Shown here: positions 6,196-14,298 of the stretch, one piece after another
Numbering within the stretch: the first letter of the stretch is position 1
How the letters are laid out: the number at the start of each line of letters is the position of its first letter
NCBI GenBank assembly: GCA_035698885.1
Contig: DASSBJ010000149.1
Location: 1 to 15,281, forward strand
From: VRUE01 sp035698885
GTDB lineage: Bacteria; Actinomycetota; Thermoleophilia; Solirubrobacterales; 70-9
DNA length: 15,281 nt
Direction: 5' to 3'
The notes under the pieces: model-generated
Database searches by the model: none
Told to the model about the DNA's origin: nothing
Seen by the model: the letters and a program-made list of their open reading frames with translations, nothing else
Program-made: the position numbers and the translations under genes

Positions 6196-8069
6196 TCGCC
6201 TTCCACTTCGGCTTCGCCTTCGGCCGCCCGCTTGCCGACCGCGATCGTCACCGGCGAGCCCGGTTCGACCTGCGAGCCCGGCGGCGGGAACTGGTCGAGC
6301 ACGCGGCCGATCTGCTGCGTCACTTCGGTTTCCTCTTCGCGCACGCTCGGTTCGAGGCCCGCTTCGCGCAGCGCTTCGACCGCCTCGCGCCGTTCGGAGC
6401 CGATCACGTTCGGCACCTTCGCCTCTTCGACCCCCGTCGAGACGACGATGCCGACGCTCGAGCCGGCGGGCAGCTTGGTGCCGGCGCTCGGCGACTGGCG
6501 GATCACCTCGCCCGCCGGCTTGGCGCTTTCTTCTTCTTCGACGCCGGGGCTGAAGCCGCGGCCGCGAATCTGCTGCACGGCGACCGAGCGCTGCGTGCCG
6601 ACGAGCACCGGCACCCTGCTCAGCTTCCGGCCCTTGGAGACGACGAGCAGGACGGTCGAGCCGCGGGTCGCCGTGCTGCCGCCGGCGGGTTCGGTGCGGA
6701 TCACCGAGCCCTCTTCCACCGCTGCGGAGTTGACCCGTTCGACCTGCGGCTCGAAGCCTGAGGCTTCGACCCGTTCGACGGCTTCTTCGACGGGCACGCC
6801 GGAGAGGCCGCCCGGGACCTTGGCGCTGCCCGGCCCGGCGCTGACCGTCAGCGCCACCTTCGGCTTCGAGCAGAAGTAGCTCAGCAGCGCGCAGTCGAGC
6901 GAGGCCTTGCCCGCCGGCGGGTCCTGCTCGAGCACCGTGTTGGCGGCCACGTCGCGCCGCACCCGGGTGATCGTCCCGACCTTGAAGTCGTTCTGTTCGA
7001 GCAAAGCGATCGCGACGCCGAGCTGGTTGCCCGTCACCCCGGGGACCTCGGTGCCGGTGTCGCGGGTGAGCGAGAAGCCGATCAGCGCCCCGATCAGCAC
7101 CGCGATCGCCGCCAGCATCCACCAGGTCCGGCGGCGGCGCCTGCGTCGCTCCTCCTCCTCGTCGGGCTCCGCCGCGACCGCCTCGCCGGGGGCGAGGGCC
7201 GGTGGCGGCAGCGGCGCGAAGGCCGCCGTGCCGCCGCCGCCGCCCGGCTCGCGCGCCGCGCCGTCGAGCGCCGCGATGAACGCTTCGGCGCTCTGGAAGC
7301 GCTGCCCCGGGTCCTTTTCAAGCGCCCGCATGACGACGGCGTCGAGCGCCGGCGTGACCGCCGGGTTGATCGAGCTCGGTCGCTGCGGCGTGTGCGAGAC
7401 CTGCTTCATCGCGATCGCCACAGCGGACTCGGCCTCGAAGGGGACCCGGCCGGCCAGCGCCTCGTAGAGCACCACGCCGATCGAGTAGAGGTCGGAGACG
7501 GCGGTCACCGCCTGGCCCTGGGCCTGCTCGGGCGAGAGGTAGTGCGGCGTCCCCATCACCGAGCCCGCCTGGGTGATCTCCGAGGCGCCGGCCCGGGCGA
7601 TGCCGAAATCGGTCACCGTGGCCTTGCCCTCGTCGTCGACGATCACGTTCTGCGGCTTCAGGTCGCGGTGGACGACGCCGTGCCGGTGCGCGTAACCGGC
7701 GCCCTCCAGGACCTGGCGGAGCAGGCTGACCGACTGGTCCGGGGTCAGCCCCTGGTCGATCAGCTCCTTCAGCGTCCGTCCCTCGAGCAGCTGCATCGCG
7801 ATGTAGTGGGTGCCTTCGACGTCGCCGCGGTCGAAGACGGCGACGACGTTGGGGTGCGAGAGCCCGGCCGCCGCCTCGGCCTCGCGTTCGAAGCGCTCGA
7901 CGAATTCGCGGTCCTGGGCGAAGCGGCGGTGCAGGACCTTGAGCGCGACGCGTCGCTGCAGGTCGGGGTCCTCGGCCAGCCAGACGTCGGCCATCCCGCC
8001 CGAGCCGATCCGCCGCAGCAGCCGGTACCTCCCGTCGATGACGCTCCCTTCGCCGACTTCAGCCGACAC
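6192..8069 (-). CDS. pknB: Membrane Ser/Thr protein kinase with four PASTA repeats
   Basis: A 625-residue PknB/StkP-type kinase. The N-terminal catalytic domain (about 15-275) has a glycine loop IGSGGMADVW (21-30), Lys44, HRD (134-136), DFG (154-156) and SPE (179-181). The activation-segment stretch ITQAGSVMGTPHY offers Thr candidates. A Gly/Pro/Glu/Arg linker leads to one membrane segment (about 316-334). Outside are four PASTA repeats, about 341-410, 416-478, 484-546 and 549-612, of the type that binds muropeptides or lipid II; the protein ends in an acidic tail. The first repeat carries an insert with Cys393 and Cys400, unusual for PASTA. The GTG at 8069 is chosen because it lies 2 nt after the pbpA stop with GGGAG 6 nt upstream; longer readings overlap pbpA. 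Likely targets are the neighbouring FHA, FtsW/RodA and PBP proteins, with PstP as the opposing phosphatase. Confidence 0.95.
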   Translation of the reverse strand: MSAEVGEGSVIDGRYRLLRRIGSGGMADVWLAEDPDLQRRVALKVLHRRFAQDREFVERFEREAEAAAGLSHPNVVAVFDRGDVEGTHYIAMQLLEGRTLKELIDQGLTPDQSVSLLRQVLEGAGYAHRHGVVHRDLKPQNVIVDDEGKATVTDFGIARAGASEITQAGSVMGTPHYLSPEQAQGQAVTAVSDLYSIGVVLYEALAGRVPFEAESAVAIAMKQVSHTPQRPSSINPAVTPALDAVVMRALEKDPGQRFQSAEAFIAALDGAAREPGGGGGTAAFAPLPPPALAPGEAVAAEPDEEEERRRRRRRTWWMLAAIAVLIGALIGFSLTRDTGTEVPGVTGNQLGVAIALLEQNDFKVGTITRVRRDVAANTVLEQDPPAGKASLDCALLSYFCSKPKVALTVSAGPGSAKVPGGLSGVPVEEAVERVEASGFEPQVERVNSAAVEEGSVIRTEPAGGSTATRGSTVLLVVSKGRKLSRVPVLVGTQRSVAVQQIRGRGFSPGVEEEESAKPAGEVIRQSPSAGTKLPAGSSVGIVVSTGVEEAKVPNVIGSERREAVEALREAGLEPSVREEETEVTQQIGRVLDQFPPPGSQVEPGSPVTIAVGKRAAEGEAEVEGE

Positions 8070-8071
8070 CC

Positions 8072-9535
8072 TCAGCTCCCTTCGTCTTCGAGGATCTGTT
8101 CCGCCACGGCCTTGAAGATCGGCGCCGCCGCGTCGTTGCCGAACCGTTCGGTGCACTCGACCGTCGCCGCGATCGCGACCTGCGGGTCTTCCGCCGGCGC
8201 GAAGCCGATGAACCAGGCCTGGTTCTCCGCTTCGCCGCCGCCGCACGATTCGTTCCCCGGCGTTTCCGCCGTGCCCGTCTTGCCCGCCACCTGCACGCCC
8301 GGGATCGCGGCGTTGGTGCCGGTGCCTTCGCTGACCACGCCTTGCATCGCCGTCGTCAGCTCTTCCGCCGTCTGCCCGTCGATCGGCTGGCTGTACTCGG
8401 AGGGCTCGAGGCGCTTCGTCACCCGCCCGTCGGGGTCGATCGTGCGGCTCCAGATCTGCGGCTTCATCAGCTTGCCGCCGTTGGCGACCGCGGCGGCGAC
8501 CTCGGCCATCTGCAGGGGCGTCACCGCCAGCCGCTCCTGGCCCATCGCGACGCGCGCGACGTCGACCGGATCGCCGGGGCCGAGCAGGTCTTCTTCTTCG
8601 TAGATGCCGCTCTTGGAGACCTGGTCGCTCGGCAGGTCGATCGCCGGGGTCGAGTTGAAGCCGAAGCGGTCCATGTATTCGAACAGCGTTCCCTGGCCCA
8701 GTTTCTGCCCGAGCTGGGCGAACCAGGTGTTGACCGAGCTGGTCAGCGCGGTGTCGAGCGAGATCGGCGGGAAGCTCTCGTTGAAGTCGTTTTCCAGCGG
8801 CTGCGTTTCGACTTCCAGCGGCGAGGGCGCCGCGAACGCCGTTTCCGGCGTGATCAGGCCGGAGTCGAGACCGGCCGCGGCGGTCACCACCTTGAAGGTC
8901 GAGCCGGGCGGATACTGCCCCTGGGTGGCACGGTCGAAGAGCGGCCTTTCGAGGGTGTTGAGGTTGAGCTTTTCAAGTTCGTAGGGGACGCGGTTGGGGT
9001 CGTACGGCGGGTTGGACGCCAGCACCTCGACCCGGCCGCTGGCGGGCTCGATCGCGACCACGGCGCCGAAGCCCTGTTCCTGCAGCGCGGACATCGCGAC
9101 CTGCTGGGCGGCGGGGTCGATGTTGGTGACGATGTCTTCGCCTTCCTGGTTGCGGCCCGCGAGCTGGTCGAGGATCGAGCCGAATTCCGATTCTTCGCCG
9201 ACCAGCTGGTCGTTGTGGAATTTCTCGAACTCGCTGTCGCCCTGGCGGACGAAGCTGTAGCCGATCGGGTGGCCGTAGAGCGCGCCCTGCGGGTAGCGCC
9301 GCACGTAGCGCCGGCCGGCGCCGCGGCCCTTGCCGACCGACTTCGCCAGCACGGTCCCGTCCGCCGCGAGGATCCGGCCGCGCCTGATCTGCTGCTGCTC
9401 GAGCAGCGGCCGCGCGTTCGCTTCCTTGCCCTTCAGCGACTTGGCGTCGAAGACCGCCCAGTAGGAGGTGAAGCCGATCAGCACCGCGAACAGCACGACG
9501 ACGAAGGCGAAGAGCTTGACGATCTGCCGGTTCAC
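8072..9535 (-). CDS. pbpA: Class B penicillin-binding protein (peptidoglycan transpeptidase)
   Basis: A 487-residue single-pass protein of the PbpA type. A membrane anchor (about 6-28) is followed by a short pedestal domain and a transpeptidase domain from about 155. The three active-site motifs are intact: STFK (S212 nucleophile, K215), SVN (267-269) and KTG (419-421). The enzyme cross-links peptidoglycan stem peptides outside the membrane, normally paired with the FtsW/RodA glycosyltransferase encoded just upstream. Cys431 and Cys461, near the KTG strand, could form an extracytoplasmic disulfide. The GTG start overlaps the ftsW stop as GTGA, and the pbpA stop is 2 nt from the pknB start, so expression is tightly coupled. 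The length fits actinobacterial PbpA rather than the longer PBP3/FtsI. The division-versus-elongation role is not decided by sequence. Confidence 0.95.
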   Translation of the reverse strand: MNRQIVKLFAFVVVLFAVLIGFTSYWAVFDAKSLKGKEANARPLLEQQQIRRGRILAADGTVLAKSVGKGRGAGRRYVRRYPQGALYGHPIGYSFVRQGDSEFEKFHNDQLVGEESEFGSILDQLAGRNQEGEDIVTNIDPAAQQVAMSALQEQGFGAVVAIEPASGRVEVLASNPPYDPNRVPYELEKLNLNTLERPLFDRATQGQYPPGSTFKVVTAAAGLDSGLITPETAFAAPSPLEVETQPLENDFNESFPPISLDTALTSSVNTWFAQLGQKLGQGTLFEYMDRFGFNSTPAIDLPSDQVSKSGIYEEEDLLGPGDPVDVARVAMGQERLAVTPLQMAEVAAAVANGGKLMKPQIWSRTIDPDGRVTKRLEPSEYSQPIDGQTAEELTTAMQGVVSEGTGTNAAIPGVQVAGKTGTAETPGNESCGGGEAENQAWFIGFAPAEDPQVAIAATVECTERFGNDAAAPIFKAVAEQILEDEGS

Positions 9536-10845
9536 CTGACCGCCGCCTCGCGCCGGGCGCGGTCGGAGATCAGCAGCAGCAGCGCCAGGAGGACGAAGTT
9601 GGCGACGATCGAGCTGCCGCCGTAGCTGACGAACGGCAGGGTGACGCCGGTCAGCGGGATCGCCCGGGTGACGCCGCCGACGATCACGAAGGCCTGGATC
9701 GCGAAGACCGCGGTGAGCCCGGTGGCGAGCAGCTTCGAGAAGCCGTCGTCGGCGAGCAGCGCGATCTTGAAGCCGCGCGCCGCGACCAGCAGGTAGGTGA
9801 GGATCAGCGCGCAGGCGCCGAACAGCCCGAGCTCGTTGACGATCAGCGAGTAGATCGTGTCGGTCTGCGCCGCCGGCAGCAGCGCCCTGTTCGTGCCCGG
9901 GAAGTCGATCAGCGCCTGGCCGAAGCCCTTGCCGAAGAGGCCGCCGTCCGCCTGGGCGAAGATCGACTGCAGGATCTGGTAGCCGTTGCCCGCCGGGTCG
10001 CCGTAGGGGTTGAGCCAGACCTCGACCCGGTCGTGGACGTGGGGAACGGTCGAGGCGAAGAACCAGGCGCCGAGCAGGAACAGCGCCATGCCGATGACGA
10101 CGAAGGAGAAGCGCCCGGTCGCCACGTAGAGCAGCGCGAGAAAGGCGGCGAAGAACATCAGCGAGCTGCCGAGGTCGCGGATGAAGACGAGCATGAACAT
10201 CGAGGCGCCCCAGACGACCAGCAGCGGCCCGAGATGCTTGAGCGGCGGCAGGGTGACGCCGAGCACGCGCCGCGCGCCGACGATCAGCACCTCGCGATGC
10301 TCGCGCAGGTAGCTGGCGAGGAAGACGACGAGGCAGATCTTCGAGAACTCCGCCGGCTGGAAGGCGAGCGGGCCGAGCTTCACGCCGAGGTAGGCGCCGT
10401 TGACCTGCTGGCCGATCCCCGGCAGGCGCGGCGCCAGCAGGAGGAGGAGGCCGGCGCCGGCGATCGTGTAGCGGTAGCGCTCGAGCACGTCGTAGTCGCG
10501 CAGGAAATGGATCGTCAGGGCGAAGAGCACGAGCCCGAGGACGAACCAGTTGGCCTGGTCGCGGGCGAGGCTCTCGTCGATCCGGTAGACCATCACCAGG
10601 CCGAATGCGGTCAGCAGGGCGACCAGCGGGAAGAGGTAGGGGTCGGCGTCGGGCAGCCGCATCCGCAGGTAGACGTGGGTCGCCAGGCAGACGGCGAGGA
10701 AGTAGGCGCCGTAGACGAGGCTGAGGTTGCCGAGCCGCGCGTTCTCCTGCGCGAAGACCGCGGCGAAGCCGGCGCTGAGCAGCAGCGCGACGGGGATCAG
10801 CGCCAGCAGCTCGCGGTTGCGCGCCGGCGACCTGAGAGCGCTCAA
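9532..10845 (-). CDS. FtsW/RodA/SpoVE-family SEDS glycosyltransferase
   Basis: A 437-residue polytopic membrane protein with about ten or more hydrophobic segments. SEDS-family landmarks are QPAEFSK (163-169), RDLGSS (223-228), and the C-terminal block RAIPLTGVTLPFVSYGGSS (394-412). The long loop between the RDLGSS segment and that block carries NGYQILQS and GLFGKGFGQ. SEDS proteins polymerise lipid II into glycan strands together with a cognate class B PBP, here the next gene. FtsW and RodA cannot be separated from sequence alone; the equivalent mycobacterial operon member is called RodA. The start is a TTG at 10845 with AGGGG 5 nt upstream, overlapping the pstP stop as TTGA. No better in-frame start precedes the first membrane segment. 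Confidence 0.94.
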   Translation of the reverse strand: MSALRSPARNRELLALIPVALLLSAGFAAVFAQENARLGNLSLVYGAYFLAVCLATHVYLRMRLPDADPYLFPLVALLTAFGLVMVYRIDESLARDQANWFVLGLVLFALTIHFLRDYDVLERYRYTIAGAGLLLLLAPRLPGIGQQVNGAYLGVKLGPLAFQPAEFSKICLVVFLASYLREHREVLIVGARRVLGVTLPPLKHLGPLLVVWGASMFMLVFIRDLGSSLMFFAAFLALLYVATGRFSFVVIGMALFLLGAWFFASTVPHVHDRVEVWLNPYGDPAGNGYQILQSIFAQADGGLFGKGFGQALIDFPGTNRALLPAAQTDTIYSLIVNELGLFGACALILTYLLVAARGFKIALLADDGFSKLLATGLTAVFAIQAFVIVGGVTRAIPLTGVTLPFVSYGGSSIVANFVLLALLLLISDRARREAAVR

Positions 10846-12023
10846 GGGATCCCCTGGCTGCGTTCGATGTCTTCGAGCAGCGAGACGGCGTCGGCCTGAG
10901 AGCGCACGTCGTGGCCGGCGACCGCGTCGCGTCGCTTGCGGTTGAGCGCCGCGGTCTGCACCGGGCTGGCGTAGCGCTCTTCGTAGAGATCGACGCCGAA
11001 GGGCAGCTCGTACGGCAGGCCGCGGTAGAGGGCGGCGCGGCCGCTGTCGTCGGTGCCGAGGAACCAGGCCTGGCGATTCCCGTACCAGGCGCCGAAGGCG
11101 AGGGCCGCGAGAACCGCGGCGAGCGCCAGCAGCTTGGCGGCGGTGCGCAGGCCGCGCCGCGGACGCTCGGCGGCCTGTTGCTCGCGCCGCTCGCGCGCCG
11201 CCTCGGCGGCGGCTCGGCGCCGCACCTCGGTCGCGGTCAGCCCCGCCTCCTCCGCCGCCGCGCCGACCAGGGTCGCCTCCTCGGCGCGCTCGCCGAGCGG
11301 CGCCGCGGCATCGGCGAGGCGGAAGGCGAGCGCGGTGATGTTGTCCCGGCCGCCGGCGCCGTTGGCCTCGTCGACCAGCGTGCGCACCGCCTCGCGCATC
11401 GAGCCGGCGGCGGCGAGCACGGCGGCGATCCGCTCCTCGCTGACCATCGTCGTCAGCCCGTCCGAGCAGAGCAGGAAGACGTCGCCGGGCGAGGCCGGCA
11501 CGGTCTGCAGGTCGACCTCGACCTGCGGCTCGGGGCCGAGCGCGCGGGTGATGATCGAGCGCTGCGGATGGTCCTCCGCCTGGGCGTCGGTGATCTGCCC
11601 TTTGCGCCGCATCTCCTCGACCAGCGAGTGGTCGCGGGTCAGCCGCTCGAGCCTGCCGCGCCGCAGCCGGTAGGCGCGGCTGTCGCCGACGTGGCCGATC
11701 CCGACCTCTTCGGTGCGCGCGTCGACGATCGCCGCGGTGATCGTCGTCCCCATTCCCGCCCGCGAGGGGTCGGCGTGGGCGAGATCGTGGATCCGCCGGT
11801 TCGCCTCCTCGATCGTCTCGCGCAGGAAGCCCTCGGTCGGCCCCTCGGGCAGGTCGCGGTCGAAGGCCTCGGCGGCGGCCTTCGAGGCGACCTCGCCGGC
11901 CTGCGCGCCGCCCATCCCGTCGGCGACGACGAAGATCGGCGCGCGGACGAAGAGCGAGTCCTCGTTCTCGCTGCGCTGCCGACCGGTGTCGGTGCGAAAG
12001 GCCTGGTCGTCGATCCGCAGCAA
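10842..12023 (-). CDS. pstP: PP2C-type Ser/Thr phosphatase with membrane anchor and extracytoplasmic tail
   Basis: A 393-residue PPM/PP2C phosphatase that should dephosphorylate the cluster's kinases and their targets. Metal- and phosphate-site motifs are RSENEDS (17-23), VADGMGG (33-39, with D35), GHVGDSRAY (110-118, D114), LLCSDGLT (184-191, D188) and GGRDNIT (224-230, D227). The catalytic domain ends near 237. An Ala/Arg/Glu-rich juxtamembrane stretch (240-292), one membrane segment (about 296-313) and roughly 80 extracytoplasmic residues follow. That tail is much shorter than in the mycobacterial protein as I recall it, and it holds a YELPFGVDLYEERYAS patch. The TTG start lies 2 nt after the fhaB stop; no ATG or GTG is available before the conserved N-terminal strand. 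Its stop overlaps the ftsW start. Confidence 0.94.
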   Translation of the reverse strand: MLRIDDQAFRTDTGRQRSENEDSLFVRAPIFVVADGMGGAQAGEVASKAAAEAFDRDLPEGPTEGFLRETIEEANRRIHDLAHADPSRAGMGTTITAAIVDARTEEVGIGHVGDSRAYRLRRGRLERLTRDHSLVEEMRRKGQITDAQAEDHPQRSIITRALGPEPQVEVDLQTVPASPGDVFLLCSDGLTTMVSEERIAAVLAAAGSMREAVRTLVDEANGAGGRDNITALAFRLADAAAPLGERAEEATLVGAAAEEAGLTATEVRRRAAAEAARERREQQAAERPRRGLRTAAKLLALAAVLAALAFGAWYGNRQAWFLGTDDSGRAALYRGLPYELPFGVDLYEERYASPVQTAALNRKRRDAVAGHDVRSQADAVSLLEDIERSQGIP

Positions 12024-12025
12024 GC

Positions 12026-12514
12026 CTAGGTCCCCCCCGCCTCGAACCTGAACTCGGTGTCGCCGATGCGGATCGTGTCGCCGTCGATCAGCTCCGCCTC
12101 GCCGTGCAGCGCGGCGTCGTTGAGCAGCGTGCCGTTGGTCGAGCTCATGTCTTCGACGTAGGCGCGTCCCTCACGCGAGAAGATCCTCACGTGCAGGCCG
12201 GAGGCGTAGCGATCCTCGATCCGCAGATCGGCCTCCTGCGAGCGGCCGATCGAGAGCCCGCCGAAGAGATCGAAACGCTCGCCCTCGCGCAGGCCGCCGC
12301 CGCGCAACGCCACCAGCCAGGCGTCGCCGCCGCTCGCCGGCGCTCCCTCGTAGGCCGGCACCGGGTGGAAGCCGGTCGCGTCGGGCGCCGGGGAGACCGT
12401 GCGCCGCAGGTCCTTCAGCGCGCTGCGCGCGATCCAGAGCAGGAACAGGTAGAGGACGGCGAGGAAGCCGAACTTCAGAGCGACCGAGATCGGTTCGTAG
12501 TCCACCCCCGGCAC
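12026..12514 (-). CDS. fhaB: Membrane-anchored FHA-domain protein (FhaB/FipA-like)
   Basis: A 162-residue protein with an N-terminal membrane segment (about 11-29), a linker (30-78) and one forkhead-associated domain (about 82-158) that reads phospho-Thr. FHA landmarks are SIGRS (88-92), the Ser/His pair in YASGLHVRI (S105, H108), and SSTNGT (124-129). The usual Arg beside the His is replaced by Leu, but the core phosphate-contact Arg, Ser and Asn remain. In mycobacteria the orthologue binds phosphorylated wall and division proteins. The start is GTG at 12514; a second GTG at 12505, three codons later, has AGGG 8 nt upstream and may be the real one. The gene follows fhaA by 19 nt and precedes pstP by 2 nt. 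Confidence 0.92.
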   Translation of the reverse strand: MPGVDYEPISVALKFGFLAVLYLFLLWIARSALKDLRRTVSPAPDATGFHPVPAYEGAPASGGDAWLVALRGGGLREGERFDLFGGLSIGRSQEADLRIEDRYASGLHVRIFSREGRAYVEDMSSTNGTLLNDAALHGEAELIDGDTIRIGDTEFRFEAGGT

Positions 12515-12533
12515 CCTAGAGCCAACTGAGGCG

Positions 12534-13304
12534 CTACTCCTCGACGTCGAACCGGAAAGTCGTCGTGCCCAGCGTGACCTGGTCGCCGGACTTCAGCCGG
12601 GTCGAGCCGACGCGGCGGCCGTTGACCTTGATCCCGTTGGTCGAGCCGAGGTCGGCGATCGTCCACTCGCCGCGCGCGGAGCGGCGCAGCTCGGCGTGGT
12701 GGCGGGAGACGTTGGGGTCGCGCAGGACGCAGTCGGCGTCGCGCGCCCGGCCGATCGTCGAGCGCTCGCCGTCGAGCACGTAGCGCCGGTCGTCGACGGT
12801 GACGATCGCGCGGCTGGTCACTTCGGCGCGGTGCGAGGGCCGCTCCTCGGGCCGCTGCGGCGACTCGCGCACGGCCGAGTAGACCATCGTGTGGCCCTCC
12901 TCGCCCTGGCTCGGCGCCTCGCCCTCGTGCGCCGGCGGCTTGACCATGCGCGGCTGGATGCCGAACTCGCCGAGCCGCAGCCGCTCGTCGGTCTCGAAGG
13001 CGACGGTCGGCCGGGTCAGCAGGTCGTAGCCGCGGCGCCGCGCGTGCTCCAGCAGGTAGCCGGAGAGCTCCTGCTCGAGCGAGCGCTCGTAGCCCTCCAG
13101 CCGCGTGCGGTCCTTGCCGGAGAGGAAGACCGTGTACTCGTTGGGAACGTAGACGCGGGCGACGCCGGCCGTCTTGTGGGCGTCCATCTCCTTGGCCAGC
13201 TTGCGCGCCAGTTCGACCGGTTGCACCTCGGAGCTGAAGGCGCGGCTGAACACCCCCTCGACGAGGCCTTCGATCCGACTCTCGAGGTTGCGCAGGACGC
13301 CGAT
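12534..13304 (-). CDS. fhaA: FHA-domain protein with DUF3662 N-terminus (FhaA-like), apparent ATC start
   Basis: A 256-residue protein (counted from 13304) with an N-terminal DUF3662/FhaA_N domain (about 1-120; landmarks EVQPVELARKLAKEM and VPNEYTV) and a C-terminal FHA domain (about 165-255; TIGRA at 183-187, SRHH at 200-203, STNG at 221-224). Mycobacterial FhaA binds phosphorylated lipid II flippase MviN and helps regulate peptidoglycan synthesis. The start is odd. Conserved N-terminal sequence GVLRNLESRIEGLVEG lies upstream of the first usable GTG (13253), yet the codon where Met is expected is ATC (13304-13302), with AGGA 7 nt before it and an in-frame TAG three codons upstream. I annotate from ATC. 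A GTG 13253 start would remove 17 residues of the conserved helix. The gap to the upstream kinase is 21 nt. Confidence 0.88.
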   Translation of the reverse strand: MGVLRNLESRIEGLVEGVFSRAFSSEVQPVELARKLAKEMDAHKTAGVARVYVPNEYTVFLSGKDRTRLEGYERSLEQELSGYLLEHARRRGYDLLTRPTVAFETDERLRLGEFGIQPRMVKPPAHEGEAPSQGEEGHTMVYSAVRESPQRPEERPSHRAEVTSRAIVTVDDRRYVLDGERSTIGRARDADCVLRDPNVSRHHAELRRSARGEWTIADLGSTNGIKVNGRRVGSTRLKSGDQVTLGTTTFRFDVEE

Positions 13305-13315
13305 CGGAAAATCCT
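13302..13315 (-). promoter_or_regulatory. Ribosome-binding site deciding a non-standard fhaA start
   Basis: On the minus strand, AGGA (13315-13312), a 7-nt spacer and ATC (13304-13302) form a normal initiation geometry around a non-standard codon. The in-frame TAG at 13316-13314 overlaps the AGGA and excludes any start further upstream in this frame; the intervening codons are GAT, TTT and CCG. Confidence 0.5.
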
Positions 13316-13325
13316 AGAGGTCCGG

Positions 13326-14243
<918 letters not shown>

Positions 14244-14298
14244 GACTCCTCCGAGTTCGCCGCGATTCCGCTTCCTCCTGCGACATACTCCCCGCTAC
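14244..14298. promoter_or_regulatory. Divergent promoter region of the wall-signalling operon
   Basis: Fifty-five bases separate the TTG of the minus-strand kinase operon from the TTG of the plus-strand membrane protein, so promoters for both must lie here or inside the opposite coding regions. On the minus strand GGAGG next to the kinase start is clear, and a second AGGAGG-like block (about 14279-14274) has no in-frame start behind it. CATACT (14284-14289, plus) is a weak -10 candidate. No convincing -35 is seen for either direction. Confidence 0.4.

Noticed and set aside
5563..6879. 438-codon plus-strand open frame opposite ddl and pknB
   Set aside because: Low-complexity antisense reading; ddl and the PASTA repeats explain this stretch fully.
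6196..7122. N-terminal extension that would fuse a large domain to Ddl
   Set aside because: The extension is the PASTA region read out of frame; the ATGA overlap and ribosome-binding site fix the ddl start at 6195.
8070..8246. 59-residue N-terminal extension of PknB
   Set aside because: It is Arg/Gly-rich, lies inside the pbpA coding region, and kinases of this family begin shortly before the glycine loop.
8342..9625. 427-codon plus-strand open frame opposite pbpA
   Set aside because: Antisense artefact; pbpA has all three active-site motifs in its own frame.
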